The notes under the pieces were generated by a model that saw only the letters and a list, made by a program, of their open reading frames with translations, made no database searches and was not told where the DNA came from. Positions 14,464 to 21,910 of a DNA stretch of 62,035 bases are shown one piece after another. The translations under genes and the position numbers were made by a program. Position 1 is the first letter of the stretch; the number at the start of each line of letters is the position of its first letter. This DNA is from CAYYEF01 sp964470825 (GTDB lineage Bacteria > Patescibacteriota > Minisyncoccia > Phycocordibacterales > JAACPR01), in assembly GCA_964470825.1 (NCBI GenBank), contig CAYYEF010000002.1, forward strand, positions 1 to 62,035, written 5' to 3'.

Positions 14464-16839
14464 TTATTCTGTAACAACACTAAACAATTTATCTTTGATA
14501 TAGATGGTTTTTTTAATGTTTTTACCCTCTATCCATTTAGCGATATTCGGATCTTCAAGTACCTTTTTTTGAACTTCTGATTCACTTGTTTCTGGAGCAA
14601 CTTCGATTGTTCCTCTGAATTTACCATTGATACTAATATTTATGATTTTATTATCATTTGATAGATCAATTTCTATATTTTCTGGCCAAGAACTTTCTGA
14701 AAGTAGACCTTCCCCTCCACTTTGACTCCATAATTCTTCTGTAACATGTGGAAATATTGGAAAAGCTAATTTTAGAAAGGTTCCATAATCTTCTTTTGAA
14801 ATTGAATTTTTCTCAACAAGATTAGTTAAAATCATAAGTTGAGCAAGAGCGGTATTAAATTTTAATTTCTGGTAATCTTCAGTAACTTTTTTAATTGTCT
14901 TAGCTAATTCTTTTCTAACTTCTGGAGAAGTCTCTGAACTAATTTTTATACGAGACATTTTTTCTATAAATCGACGTATACCCACAACTCCATTTAAATC
15001 CCAAGGATAATTTCCAGGTTCGTTATATGGACCAATAAAAGAAAGATATCCTCGAACGGTATCAGCACCAAGTTTTTCAACAATTTCATCTGGATCAATT
15101 ACATTTCCTTTAGATTTAGACATTTTATTACCGTCTGGTCCTAAAATTAATCCACGATTTAATCTTGTTTTGAAAGGTTCACTATCTTTAACTAAACCTA
15201 GATCAAATAAAACTTTATGGAAAAATCGTGCGAATAGTAAGTGCATTGTGGTATGTTCACTACCACCAGAATAGAAATCAACTGGCAACCAAGTATCTTG
15301 CTTTTCTTTAGAAGCAAACTCTTTTTCATTTTTAGGGTCAGTATATCTAATGTAATACCAAGAAGAATCAATAAAAGTATCGAGAGTATCTGTCTCACGC
15401 TCTGCCTCAGAGCCACACTTTGGACATTTAACATTTAGCCAATCTGTAGCTTTGGCCAAAGGAGATTTTCCATCTTCACGTGGCAAGAAGTCACTTATCT
15501 CTGGCAAAATAACAGGTAATTCAGATTCAGAAACCGGAACATTTCCACATTTTTTACAATGTATAACTGGAATTGGACAACCCCAATAACGCTGACGAGA
15601 GACCAACCAATCACGCAAACGATAATTATTAGTCATTTTTCCCCCAATGAATTCTGTGATTTTTTTAATTGCATCATCTGAATTTAGACCATTAAATTTA
15701 TCTGAATTAATTAAAATATTTTCTTTACTCACAACCTCTTTGATTGGTAAATTAAATTTCTGGGCAAAAGCAAAGTCACGTTCATCATGAGCGGGCACTG
15801 CCATCACTGCACCAGTTCCATAACCAGCTAAAACATAGTCAGAAATAAAGACAGGAACCTTTTCATTATTTGCAGGATTTATAGCAAAAATATTTTCAAG
15901 TTTTACTCCGGTTTTGTCTTTGTTATCTGCAATACGATCCATCTCAGTTTTTTTGCTTGTTTGAGAAATATAGTCTTCAACTTCAACACGATTTGAAACT
16001 TTATCTAAAAGATTTTGGACAAGACTACTCTCTGGTGCCAAGACAACATATGACACACCAAATAAAGTATCGGCGCGAGTAGTGAAAACCTCAAAAGAAA
16101 TTTCATTACCAGTCGTATCTGCTTCTCCAAAACTAATCTTAAAAGGAATAAGAGAGCCCTTACTTCTACCAATCCAATGTTTTTGAGATTCTTTAATTGG
16201 ATTAGGCCAATCTAAAGTATCAAGATCATCAATTAGACGATCAGCGTAATCAGTAATTTTTAATTGCCACTGATTCATTTTCTTTTGAATAACTTCACTA
16301 CCACATCTTTCACATTTTCCAGCAGTGACCTGTTCATTTGCTAAAACAGTCTTACAAGAAGGACACCAATTAACATTTGTTTCAGATTGATAAGCCAAAC
16401 CTTTTTCTAAAAATTTCAAAAATAACCACTGAGTCCATTTGTAATATTCTGGATCACAGGTTACGACTAGATGATTCCAATCAAAACTTGCACCCATGCT
16501 TTTCATCTGGGTTTTCATAAATTCAATATTGGAATAAGTCCAATCTCTAGGATTTAAACCACGTTTAATAGCAGCATTTTCTGCCGGTAAACCAAAAGCG
16601 TCGAAACCAACAGGAAAAAGAACATTTTTCCCAAGCATGCGTCGATATTTTGCATAAATATCAGTTACCGCAAAAGCATACCAATGTCCCACATGTAAAT
16701 TTCCAGATGGATACGGGAACTCTACTAGAATATATTCATTTTCAGAACCATCTTTTTTATCTGAGGTTTTATATACTGATTTTTCTTCCCAAATTCCCTG
16801 CCACTTTTTTTCAATTTCTTTATGATTATAGTTATTCAT
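14464..16839 (-). CDS. leuS: Leucyl-tRNA synthetase
   Basis: Class I enzyme charging tRNA-Leu. In 791 residues it has the HIGH-type motif HVGH (in PSGNLHVGHWYAFAVTD), a zinc ribbon with CPSC and CERC near residue 155, and the CP1 editing domain (FTTRADTLFGVSYVVLAPES and the conserved AVPAHDERDFAFA). The KMSKS loop is intact (NKMSKSKGNVIDPDEIVEKLGADT). The C-terminal anticodon-binding and terminal domains are present, so it is close to full length for the bacterial type (about 800-860). It overlaps the upstream membrane-protein gene by 8 bases, so the two are translationally linked. The 14464 stop directly follows the promoter of the next gene. Confidence 0.98.
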   Translation of the reverse strand: MNNYNHKEIEKKWQGIWEEKSVYKTSDKKDGSENEYILVEFPYPSGNLHVGHWYAFAVTDIYAKYRRMLGKNVLFPVGFDAFGLPAENAAIKRGLNPRDWTYSNIEFMKTQMKSMGASFDWNHLVVTCDPEYYKWTQWLFLKFLEKGLAYQSETNVNWCPSCKTVLANEQVTAGKCERCGSEVIQKKMNQWQLKITDYADRLIDDLDTLDWPNPIKESQKHWIGRSKGSLIPFKISFGEADTTGNEISFEVFTTRADTLFGVSYVVLAPESSLVQNLLDKVSNRVEVEDYISQTSKKTEMDRIADNKDKTGVKLENIFAINPANNEKVPVFISDYVLAGYGTGAVMAVPAHDERDFAFAQKFNLPIKEVVSKENILINSDKFNGLNSDDAIKKITEFIGGKMTNNYRLRDWLVSRQRYWGCPIPVIHCKKCGNVPVSESELPVILPEISDFLPREDGKSPLAKATDWLNVKCPKCGSEAERETDTLDTFIDSSWYYIRYTDPKNEKEFASKEKQDTWLPVDFYSGGSEHTTMHLLFARFFHKVLFDLGLVKDSEPFKTRLNRGLILGPDGNKMSKSKGNVIDPDEIVEKLGADTVRGYLSFIGPYNEPGNYPWDLNGVVGIRRFIEKMSRIKISSETSPEVRKELAKTIKKVTEDYQKLKFNTALAQLMILTNLVEKNSISKEDYGTFLKLAFPIFPHVTEELWSQSGGEGLLSESSWPENIEIDLSNDNKIINISINGKFRGTIEVAPETSESEVQKKVLEDPNIAKWIEGKNIKKTIYIKDKLFSVVTE

Positions 16840-17386
16840 TGTTATTATCGCTAAACTTTTTAATTGCTATATAGATCAAAATTACCAGAGCTATTAAGAG
16901 AATGAGGAATCTTAACCATTCATTTGCAGAAGACCAATATCGAATTGAAGCAATTATAAAATCTAGGACTGCAGCTAAAGAAAGTGCAGTTCCAATAAGA
17001 GCATTTGTTTTTAAGAATAATGAAGCAATGAAAGTAAGAACGCCTAAAATCATAAGAGCTACGAAAACTTTTAATTCATAAGCTTCGGTCGCCTTATTCA
17101 TTTCGTTTTGACATTTTGTATACACATCACAATAACCAGAAATAGTTGTGCCATCTGGATTTATAGTAGGAACAGCATAGTTTTGCCATTCTCCATCAAA
17201 CTGATTACATGTTTCTTGATTAGTGATTTCTTTTCCTGGATATGAATTTTTACAAAAATTTTCATATTTCGGTTCGTCTAGAAATAAACCAACTGATACA
17301 TTAAAGAAGACGTTCAATAAAATAAAAATAGCAATAATCAATGACCATTTGGCAACCACTGAGGGTTTATGTGCTTTGTTTTCCAT
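16832..17386 (-). CDS. Four-helix membrane protein, unknown
   Basis: A 184-residue protein with four predicted membrane helices (about 13-34, 106-126, 128-148 and 154-175). A 60-residue loop between the first two carries four cysteines (in ENFCKN, ETCNQ, GYCDV and TKCQN). The even number of cysteines in a probable outer loop suggests two disulfides; a DsbA-like protein is encoded at 36684-37388. I recognise no family. It has its own promoter and overlaps leuS by 8 bases, so it is the first gene of a two-gene transcript. Confidence 0.72.
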   Translation of the reverse strand: MENKAHKPSVVAKWSLIIAIFILLNVFFNVSVGLFLDEPKYENFCKNSYPGKEITNQETCNQFDGEWQNYAVPTINPDGTTISGYCDVYTKCQNEMNKATEAYELKVFVALMILGVLTFIASLFLKTNALIGTALSLAAVLDFIIASIRYWSSANEWLRFLILLIALVILIYIAIKKFSDNNNE

Positions 17387-17394
17387 ATCTAATA

Positions 17395-17423
17395 ATAGTA
17401 TAAAATTTAAAGGTTTTAGACAA
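17395..17423 (-). promoter_or_regulatory. Promoter of the membrane-protein/leuS pair
   Basis: On the minus strand, TTGTCT (17418-17423) and TACTAT (17395-17400) are 17 bases apart. The -10 ends 8 bases before the ATG at 17386, giving a transcript with almost no leader. Confidence 0.55.
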
Positions 17424-17444
17424 ATTAGAATTTTTTATTTTTGT

Positions 17445-18539
17445 TTAAACCCTGAATTCAATTACGTCTCCATCTTTCACAATATATTCTTTACCTTCTA
17501 TTCTCAATTTTCCTTTTTCACGTGCCACTGCATAAGAACCGCATTCAATCAAATCGGTATAAGCAATAACTTCGGCACGAATAAATTTATCCTTAAAATC
17601 AGAGTGAATAGCGCGACCAGCTTCGGGTGCAGTAGAATCCCGTAAAGTTGTCCAAGCCCTTGTCTCAACTTCACCGGTTGTTAAATAAGTAATTAAATTA
17701 AGAGTCTCATAACTTTTCTTAATTAAATCATCTAAACCATTTCCAAGGTTAATATCTGATCTAAAGATATTTTTTTCTTCATCACTCATATCTTTCAAAT
17801 CATTTTCAGTACTAGCGTCTACAAAAACATAGTTGGCCTTATTATCATCAAAAAATTTCTTTAACTTTTGCCATCTTTCATCATTCATTTCATCCAAATT
17901 TTTTCCACCAGATTTTTTATTTAGAACATATAGAATTTTTTTAGTAGTTAAAAGATTTAATTTTTTTAAAACTAAACTTTCTTCCTCAGTCCATTCGACT
18001 GAATTAGCCATTTTACCTGCCTCAAAAAGCTTCAGGGCTTTATTCAAGACTTCTGCTTCAAAAACAGCTTCTTTAATTCCTCTCTTTAAATCACTAGAAA
18101 TATTTCCAAGTCTTTTTGAGACGGTTTCTTGATCGGCTAAAATTAATTCCAGATTAATAACTTCTATATCTGAAAGTGGATTCACTTCATTATGAACGTG
18201 AGTAATATTAGCGTCTTCGAAAATTCGTACCACTTCGGCGATAGCATCTACTTCACGGATGTTAGTTAAAAATTTATTTCCCAAACCTTCACCTTGGCTT
18301 GCTCCCTTAACAAGACCGGCAATGTCGGTAAATTCCACTACAGCTGGAATAATTTTTTGTGATTTAGAAAGTTCAGATAATTTTTGTAATCGCTCATCCG
18401 GTACGGGAACAATTCCTACTGATGGATCAATAGTACAAAAAGGATAATTTTCGGCTGAAACCGATTTTTTAGTTAAGGCATTAAAAAGTGTTGATTTACC
18501 TACGTTTGGCAGACCAACGATTCCGATTGATAGTGACAT
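17445..18539 (-). CDS. ychF: Obg-family nucleotide-binding protein YchF
   Basis: YchF/OLA1 is a universally conserved P-loop protein that associates with ribosomes; many members prefer ATP to GTP. The 364 residues show G1 GLPNVGKSTLFNALT, the YPFCTIDP switch region, the G3 motif DIAGLVKGASQGEGLGNKFL, and the C-terminal TGS-like domain ending YIVKDGDVIEFRV. The G4 position reads LNKKSGG, neither the GTPase NKxD nor the NVDE-type motif common in YchF, so base preference cannot be inferred. It follows a 73-residue gene by 2 bases in the operon that begins with the second mltG. Confidence 0.96.
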   Translation of the reverse strand: MSLSIGIVGLPNVGKSTLFNALTKKSVSAENYPFCTIDPSVGIVPVPDERLQKLSELSKSQKIIPAVVEFTDIAGLVKGASQGEGLGNKFLTNIREVDAIAEVVRIFEDANITHVHNEVNPLSDIEVINLELILADQETVSKRLGNISSDLKRGIKEAVFEAEVLNKALKLFEAGKMANSVEWTEEESLVLKKLNLLTTKKILYVLNKKSGGKNLDEMNDERWQKLKKFFDDNKANYVFVDASTENDLKDMSDEEKNIFRSDINLGNGLDDLIKKSYETLNLITYLTTGEVETRAWTTLRDSTAPEAGRAIHSDFKDKFIRAEVIAYTDLIECGSYAVAREKGKLRIEGKEYIVKDGDVIEFRV

Positions 18540-18541
18540 AA

Positions 18542-18763
18542 TTATTTCATTAACTCCTGAATACGATCTTTATATTTCATCATCACTTCCATTGAAGCCA
18601 TTTGTTGGTTTTGGCCATTTTTTGTTTTTTGCTTTACCTCCTCAGCAATTTTTTTGAACAAGTTAGGATCTTTTTCAAAAGCATTAAGAATCATTTCTTG
18701 TTGAGCTTCTGGCACACCCTTCATTTGGGCTTTTAACATTTTTCGCATTAAAAAATTAAACAT
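18542..18763 (-). CDS. Small helical protein, unknown
   Basis: A 73-residue protein, rich in Met, Lys and Gln (MFNFLMRKMLKAQMKGVPEA at the start), predicted mostly helical and soluble. The middle has FEKDPNLFKKIAEEVKQK. No family is recognised. Its 2-base gap to ychF and 11-base gap after the LapA-like gene argue that it is translated as part of this operon rather than being chance. Confidence 0.68.
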   Translation of the reverse strand: MFNFLMRKMLKAQMKGVPEAQQEMILNAFEKDPNLFKKIAEEVKQKTKNGQNQQMASMEVMMKYKDRIQELMK

Positions 18764-18774
18764 AGGTATATAAT

Positions 18775-19101
18775 TTACCCTTTTTTCTCTTTATAGTCCA
18801 TACCTTCAGAACCTAAACCATCTGATTCATATTGAATAGTTTCATTTTTTAGCTTTATTTTTAATCTTTCAATTTCTTCTGATAAATCTTTTATTTTATA
18901 TTTCTTTAAAATTAAATTTGGCAAAATAGCGGTTAGGGTAAACAGAACACCCAGAAAAACAGAAACAAGAATTACAATTCCCGAAATAACTTCAGTTTGA
19001 TAAGTTAAAAAATATAAATTAACAACTTCTCGATTTTGAAAAATAAATAATAATATACTAGAGACGAGCAGAGTTAAAACTATTGTAATAAAGTATTTCA
19101 T
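18775..19101 (-). CDS. LapA-domain (DUF1049-like) membrane protein
   Basis: A 108-residue protein with two membrane helices (about 4-20 and 38-62) joined by FQNREVVNLYFLTYQ, which matches the conserved F-x-x-QN-x-x-x-V-x-(V/L)-x-F loop of the LapA family. A charged helix (LSEEIERLKIKL) ends it. LapA helps lipopolysaccharide assembly in Gram-negative bacteria, but the domain is also widespread elsewhere and no such role should be read into it here. It lies 5 bases after mltG-2 and 11 before the next gene. Confidence 0.75.
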   Translation of the reverse strand: MKYFITIVLTLLVSSILLFIFQNREVVNLYFLTYQTEVISGIVILVSVFLGVLFTLTAILPNLILKKYKIKDLSEEIERLKIKLKNETIQYESDGLGSEGMDYKEKKG

Positions 19102-19106
19102 AATTT

Positions 19107-20087
19107 TTATAGATATCTTTTAATATTTGATAAGTGCCCTTTATAATCTGAAGAACATCTAATATTGCCGTATCTGTCATGCAAATAAAAAATACAAGAT
19201 GTTTGAAGTGGATTCATAGCTGCTTCCAAGGCGGCTTTACCAGGATTTGCAATCGGTGTTGGTGGTAATCCTTTATTTTGATAAAGATTATATGGAGACT
19301 CTACATATTTATCTTCTGATTTTGGAACTGGCCACCAATTTTTCTCATCACCTTTTACATATTGGAGAGTTGCGTCAATTTGCAGTGGCATTTCTTTAAA
19401 AATTCTATTCCAAATAACACCAGAAATTAAACGCATATCATGTTTACCAGCAGCTTCACGTTGAATAAGAGAAGCTATTTTTACAACCTGATCTTGATCT
19501 AAAATGTTCGCTGAGTTTTTAACCTTTGCTAGATTTGAAAAATTTTCTTGAAAACGAGCTTCCATTTTTAATAGAATTGCTTGAACTGTTGCATCTTTAG
19601 GAACCAAATATTCTCCTGGAGCTAAATAACCTTCTCGACCAGCCACAGGACAAGAAGGAAAATCTGCTGTGAATTCTGCTATTTTTGTCTCATCCCAATT
19701 TAGAGATTTTGCAAAAGCCTTGGCAATCTGTTCTTTGCGCCAACCTTCTTGGATAGCTACATATTTATAATCTGGATCTCTAAATTTACTATTAATAGCA
19801 AGAGCGCTCATACCATTTCTAAAGTAATATGCACCTGGCTCTGGCTCACCGGATATTTTAGTCATAATATAAGCCAGCCCGTAAGTAATTCTATTTTTAA
19901 TAATTCCCTGCTCTTGTAATTTTTCTAAAATATTTTTTGTATCATTATCTTTTTCAATAAAAACAATAGTTGGAGTTTCTTGAGGTGAAGTAGCATGCCA
20001 AGTATATAAAACAGCGCCAGTGGAAATAACCAAGGCAAATATAGTATTCGCATTAAAAACTTTTCTAAGAACGCCCCAAATTTTCAT
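19107..20087 (-). CDS. mltG: Endolytic murein transglycosylase MltG (second copy)
   Basis: A 326-residue YceG/MltG protein, clearly diverged from the copy at 11090-12061. It has an N-terminal membrane helix (about 13-30) and a LysM-like part (DTKNILEKLQEQGIIKNRITYGLAY). The catalytic domain has VKIASLIQREA with the expected glutamate, then VIWNRIFKEMPLQIDATLQY, GLPPTPIANPGKAALEAAMNP and the final YGNIRCSSDYKGHLSNI. It is the first gene of the mltG-lapA-small ORF-ychF operon. A perfect TATAAT ends 6 bases before the ATG, so the mRNA is probably leaderless. Confidence 0.94.
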   Translation of the reverse strand: MKIWGVLRKVFNANTIFALVISTGAVLYTWHATSPQETPTIVFIEKDNDTKNILEKLQEQGIIKNRITYGLAYIMTKISGEPEPGAYYFRNGMSALAINSKFRDPDYKYVAIQEGWRKEQIAKAFAKSLNWDETKIAEFTADFPSCPVAGREGYLAPGEYLVPKDATVQAILLKMEARFQENFSNLAKVKNSANILDQDQVVKIASLIQREAAGKHDMRLISGVIWNRIFKEMPLQIDATLQYVKGDEKNWWPVPKSEDKYVESPYNLYQNKGLPPTPIANPGKAALEAAMNPLQTSCIFYLHDRYGNIRCSSDYKGHLSNIKRYL

Positions 20088-20093
20088 ATTCTT

Positions 20094-20122
20094 ATTATAT
20101 TAGAAAAAGTTCTGATAATGAA
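20094..20122 (-). promoter_or_regulatory. Leaderless-type promoter of mltG-2 operon
   Basis: On the minus strand, TTCATT (20117-20122) and a perfect TATAAT (20094-20099) are 17 bases apart. Only 6 bases separate the -10 from the ATG at 20087. Confidence 0.65.
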
Positions 20123-20125
20123 GGG

Positions 20126-20172
20126 GAAAATAAAAACATGCATACTATCGATTACTCGAAAATATGCATGTT
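20126..20172 (-). terminator. Terminator of the kinase-fold gene
   Basis: A perfect 10-bp stem (AACATGCATA with TATGCATGTT, 20135-20144 and 20163-20172) with an 18-base loop is followed on the minus strand by TTTATTTT. It ends 4 bases past the stop codon. Confidence 0.75.
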
Positions 20173-20175
20173 GTA

Positions 20176-20733
20176 TTAGCAAATCATAGATTCAGACAAA
20201 AACGTTACAACTTCTTCGCGTTCCGTTTTTGAAAAAACCAGTTTTTCATCAAAAGATTCGTAAATCTTTTGACCGTATTTCCTGACAATTTCCTGGGTCA
20301 TCAGACTACCGTAATCAACGATTTTCAGTCGACCATTCTTATCAAAAAAGAAATTTTCTTTTCTGTAAAAATGATGCTGATCATTATTGGCTTCGAAATT
20401 AGTCAGGCGCAACATCTGACAAGTGAAATCATCGTTATCAATTAGACATGGACGAAATCCGATTTGTTGAATGTTGATCCAGGAATAATCTCCATTGTCA
20501 TCAAAATGCCTGAAAGAGAAGAAAGTGGGCTGAAGAAAAAGATTAAAATTTAATCCTCTCGTTTTGGAAAAGAAATTCCATTCACCGAAATTATGTTCAC
20601 TGCCAGCCTTATCGATTGGAAGTTTTACAACAAAATTATTGGACGGAACAAGGAAGACCTTTTTATTTTCTCCTTTAACACACTCAAATCCCTGTGAGAC
20701 AAAAAAGCTTTCTGCAAAGTTTGGAAGGTTCAT
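20176..20733 (-). CDS. Small protein-kinase-fold protein lacking the HRD aspartate (candidate pseudokinase)
   Basis: A 185-residue protein with a kinase-like order of motifs: Lys37 in FVVKLP (the VAIK lysine), Glu51 in NFGEWNFF (a possible helix-C glutamate), a hinge-like INIQQIG near 87-92, then HHFYRKENFFFD and LKIVDYGS. Set against HRDLKPEN...DFG, the asparagine (127) and DYG (140-142) are kept, but the HRD aspartate is replaced by Phe122. It would bind a nucleotide at most weakly, or act as a scaffold. It is very short for a kinase; small kinase-like proteins such as B. subtilis YrzF exist. Its base composition is richer in GC than its neighbours, and it has its own promoter and terminator. 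Fold assignment is from motifs only. Confidence 0.6.
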   Translation of the reverse strand: MNLPNFAESFFVSQGFECVKGENKKVFLVPSNNFVVKLPIDKAGSEHNFGEWNFFSKTRGLNFNLFLQPTFFSFRHFDDNGDYSWINIQQIGFRPCLIDNDDFTCQMLRLTNFEANNDQHHFYRKENFFFDKNGRLKIVDYGSLMTQEIVRKYGQKIYESFDEKLVFSKTEREEVVTFLSESMIC

Positions 20734-20743
20734 AGCTCTCTAA

Positions 20744-20772
20744 GCTATAACATAATTTTAAGAATAAATCAA
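20744..20772 (-). promoter_or_regulatory. Promoter of the kinase-fold gene
   Basis: On the minus strand, TTGATT (20767-20772) and TATAGC (20744-20749) are 17 bases apart, between tRNA-Ala and the gene. The -10 ends 10 bases before the ATG. Confidence 0.55.
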
Positions 20773-20775
20773 ATG

Positions 20776-20848
20776 TGGACGCGAGAGGACTCGAACCCCC
20801 TACCTCCTCAGTGCAAGTGAGGCGCTCTACCAGGTGAGCTACGCGCCC
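20776..20848 (-). tRNA. tRNA-Ala (anticodon UGC)
   Basis: The 73-base minus-strand sequence folds as a cloverleaf: acceptor GGGCGCG with CGCGTCC, D-arm GCTC/GAGC, anticodon stem CCTCA/TGAGG with loop CTTGCAC, a 5-base variable loop and a T-arm with loop TTCGAGT. The anticodon is TGC, and the acceptor stem has the G3-U70 pair that marks alanine tRNAs. The discriminator is A. CCA is not encoded (the next bases are CAT), so a CCA-adding enzyme must finish it. Confidence 0.96.
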
Positions 20849-20895
20849 GTTTTCCATTGCTTTTTAAGAGACAACGACCGAAAACGGTAAGAGAA

Positions 20896-20924
20896 ATAAT
20901 AACTTATTTTAGAAAATTTGTAAA
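20896..20924 (-). promoter_or_regulatory. Promoter of tRNA-Ala
   Basis: On the minus strand, TTTACA (20919-20924) and TATTAT (20896-20901) are 17 bases apart. The precursor would carry about 40 bases 5' of the tRNA, including a small ACCG-TTTT-CGGT hairpin. Confidence 0.6.
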
Positions 20925-20946
20925 TAATTAAATAAATTAAACAATT

Positions 20947-21906
20947 CTAAGCCAAATCAATTATATGCTTAAGAAATTTCTCATAATTAGAACCAACAGA
21001 ATCTATCCCCTTTAACAATGAAGACTCTTTATTTAGGCTAGGTAAGGAATTAGTTTCCAAAATATAAATTCCTCGTTTTGGATGAATAATAAAATCAGAA
21101 CGTGAATAGTGACGCAAACCTAAAGCCTGATGAGCTTTGGTAGCTAGTTCTTGCAATAAAACCTTTTCTTCATTAGAAAAATTTCCTGGGCATATTTGAT
21201 CTATTTGACCAGAATACTTTGCTTCATAATCAAAAAAATCACTTGAACCAGTTTTAATTTCAATTGGTAATAAGGCATAATGTTTTTGGTCACGAAATTC
21301 CTCAATTACCCCTACAGTAGCTTCTTTACCTTGAATATATTCTTCAATCATTAAACGATCGTAACTTACAAAAAGACTAATCATAGAATCTACCAGAGAA
21401 TTAAAATCACGAGCAATAGTTACTCCAACAGATGAACCTCGATCAATAGGTTTAATAATCACCGGCATTGGGAAACTTCTAAAAATAGATATTGCGGTCT
21501 GCTCTATATTCCCATTATTATCATTTCTATAAACTAATTTATGTAGGGGAGTTTTAATACCAAGATCTTTAAAAATTTTTTTAGCCATCACTTTATTCAT
21601 AGCTAGACTAGCACCAAGAGATTTTGGTCCAGTGAATTTAACTCCTAAATTTTCTAGCAATCGTTGAATTTGACCATCCTCTCCATACTCTCCGTGCATA
21701 GCATTAAAAACAACATCATGAGATCGAACTACAACATGTGGATCTGTCTTAAAACCTTTAATATACCAATCTCCATTTCTATCTATAATACAATCAGTTA
21801 CTGTGTACGAATTAGCCAAAGCATCAATAACCGCTTTGCCGGTCTTCAAAGAAACTTCATATTCACTAGAAGGTCCTCCCCTTACAACTAAAACTTTTTT
21901 CAACAT
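20947..21906 (-). CDS. ddl: D-alanine--D-alanine ligase
   Basis: ATP-grasp enzyme making the D-Ala-D-Ala end of the peptidoglycan stem peptide. The 319 residues begin with KKVLVVRGGPSSEYEVSLKTG, where the family has GG-x-SxE-x-x-VS-x-x-S. They also show NAMHGEYGEDGQIQRLLE, the P-loop-like IIKPIDRGSSVGVTI, EEYIQGKEATVGVI, and the metal-binding YILETNSLPSL, where the family's NT-x-PG appears as NSLPS. The absence of the usual terminal PG glycine is a small deviation. The gene starts 4 bases after uvrC, so the two are cotranscribed. Confidence 0.94.
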   Translation of the reverse strand: MLKKVLVVRGGPSSEYEVSLKTGKAVIDALANSYTVTDCIIDRNGDWYIKGFKTDPHVVVRSHDVVFNAMHGEYGEDGQIQRLLENLGVKFTGPKSLGASLAMNKVMAKKIFKDLGIKTPLHKLVYRNDNNGNIEQTAISIFRSFPMPVIIKPIDRGSSVGVTIARDFNSLVDSMISLFVSYDRLMIEEYIQGKEATVGVIEEFRDQKHYALLPIEIKTGSSDFFDYEAKYSGQIDQICPGNFSNEEKVLLQELATKAHQALGLRHYSRSDFIIHPKRGIYILETNSLPSLNKESSLLKGIDSVGSNYEKFLKHIIDLA

Positions 21907-21910
21907 GCTT

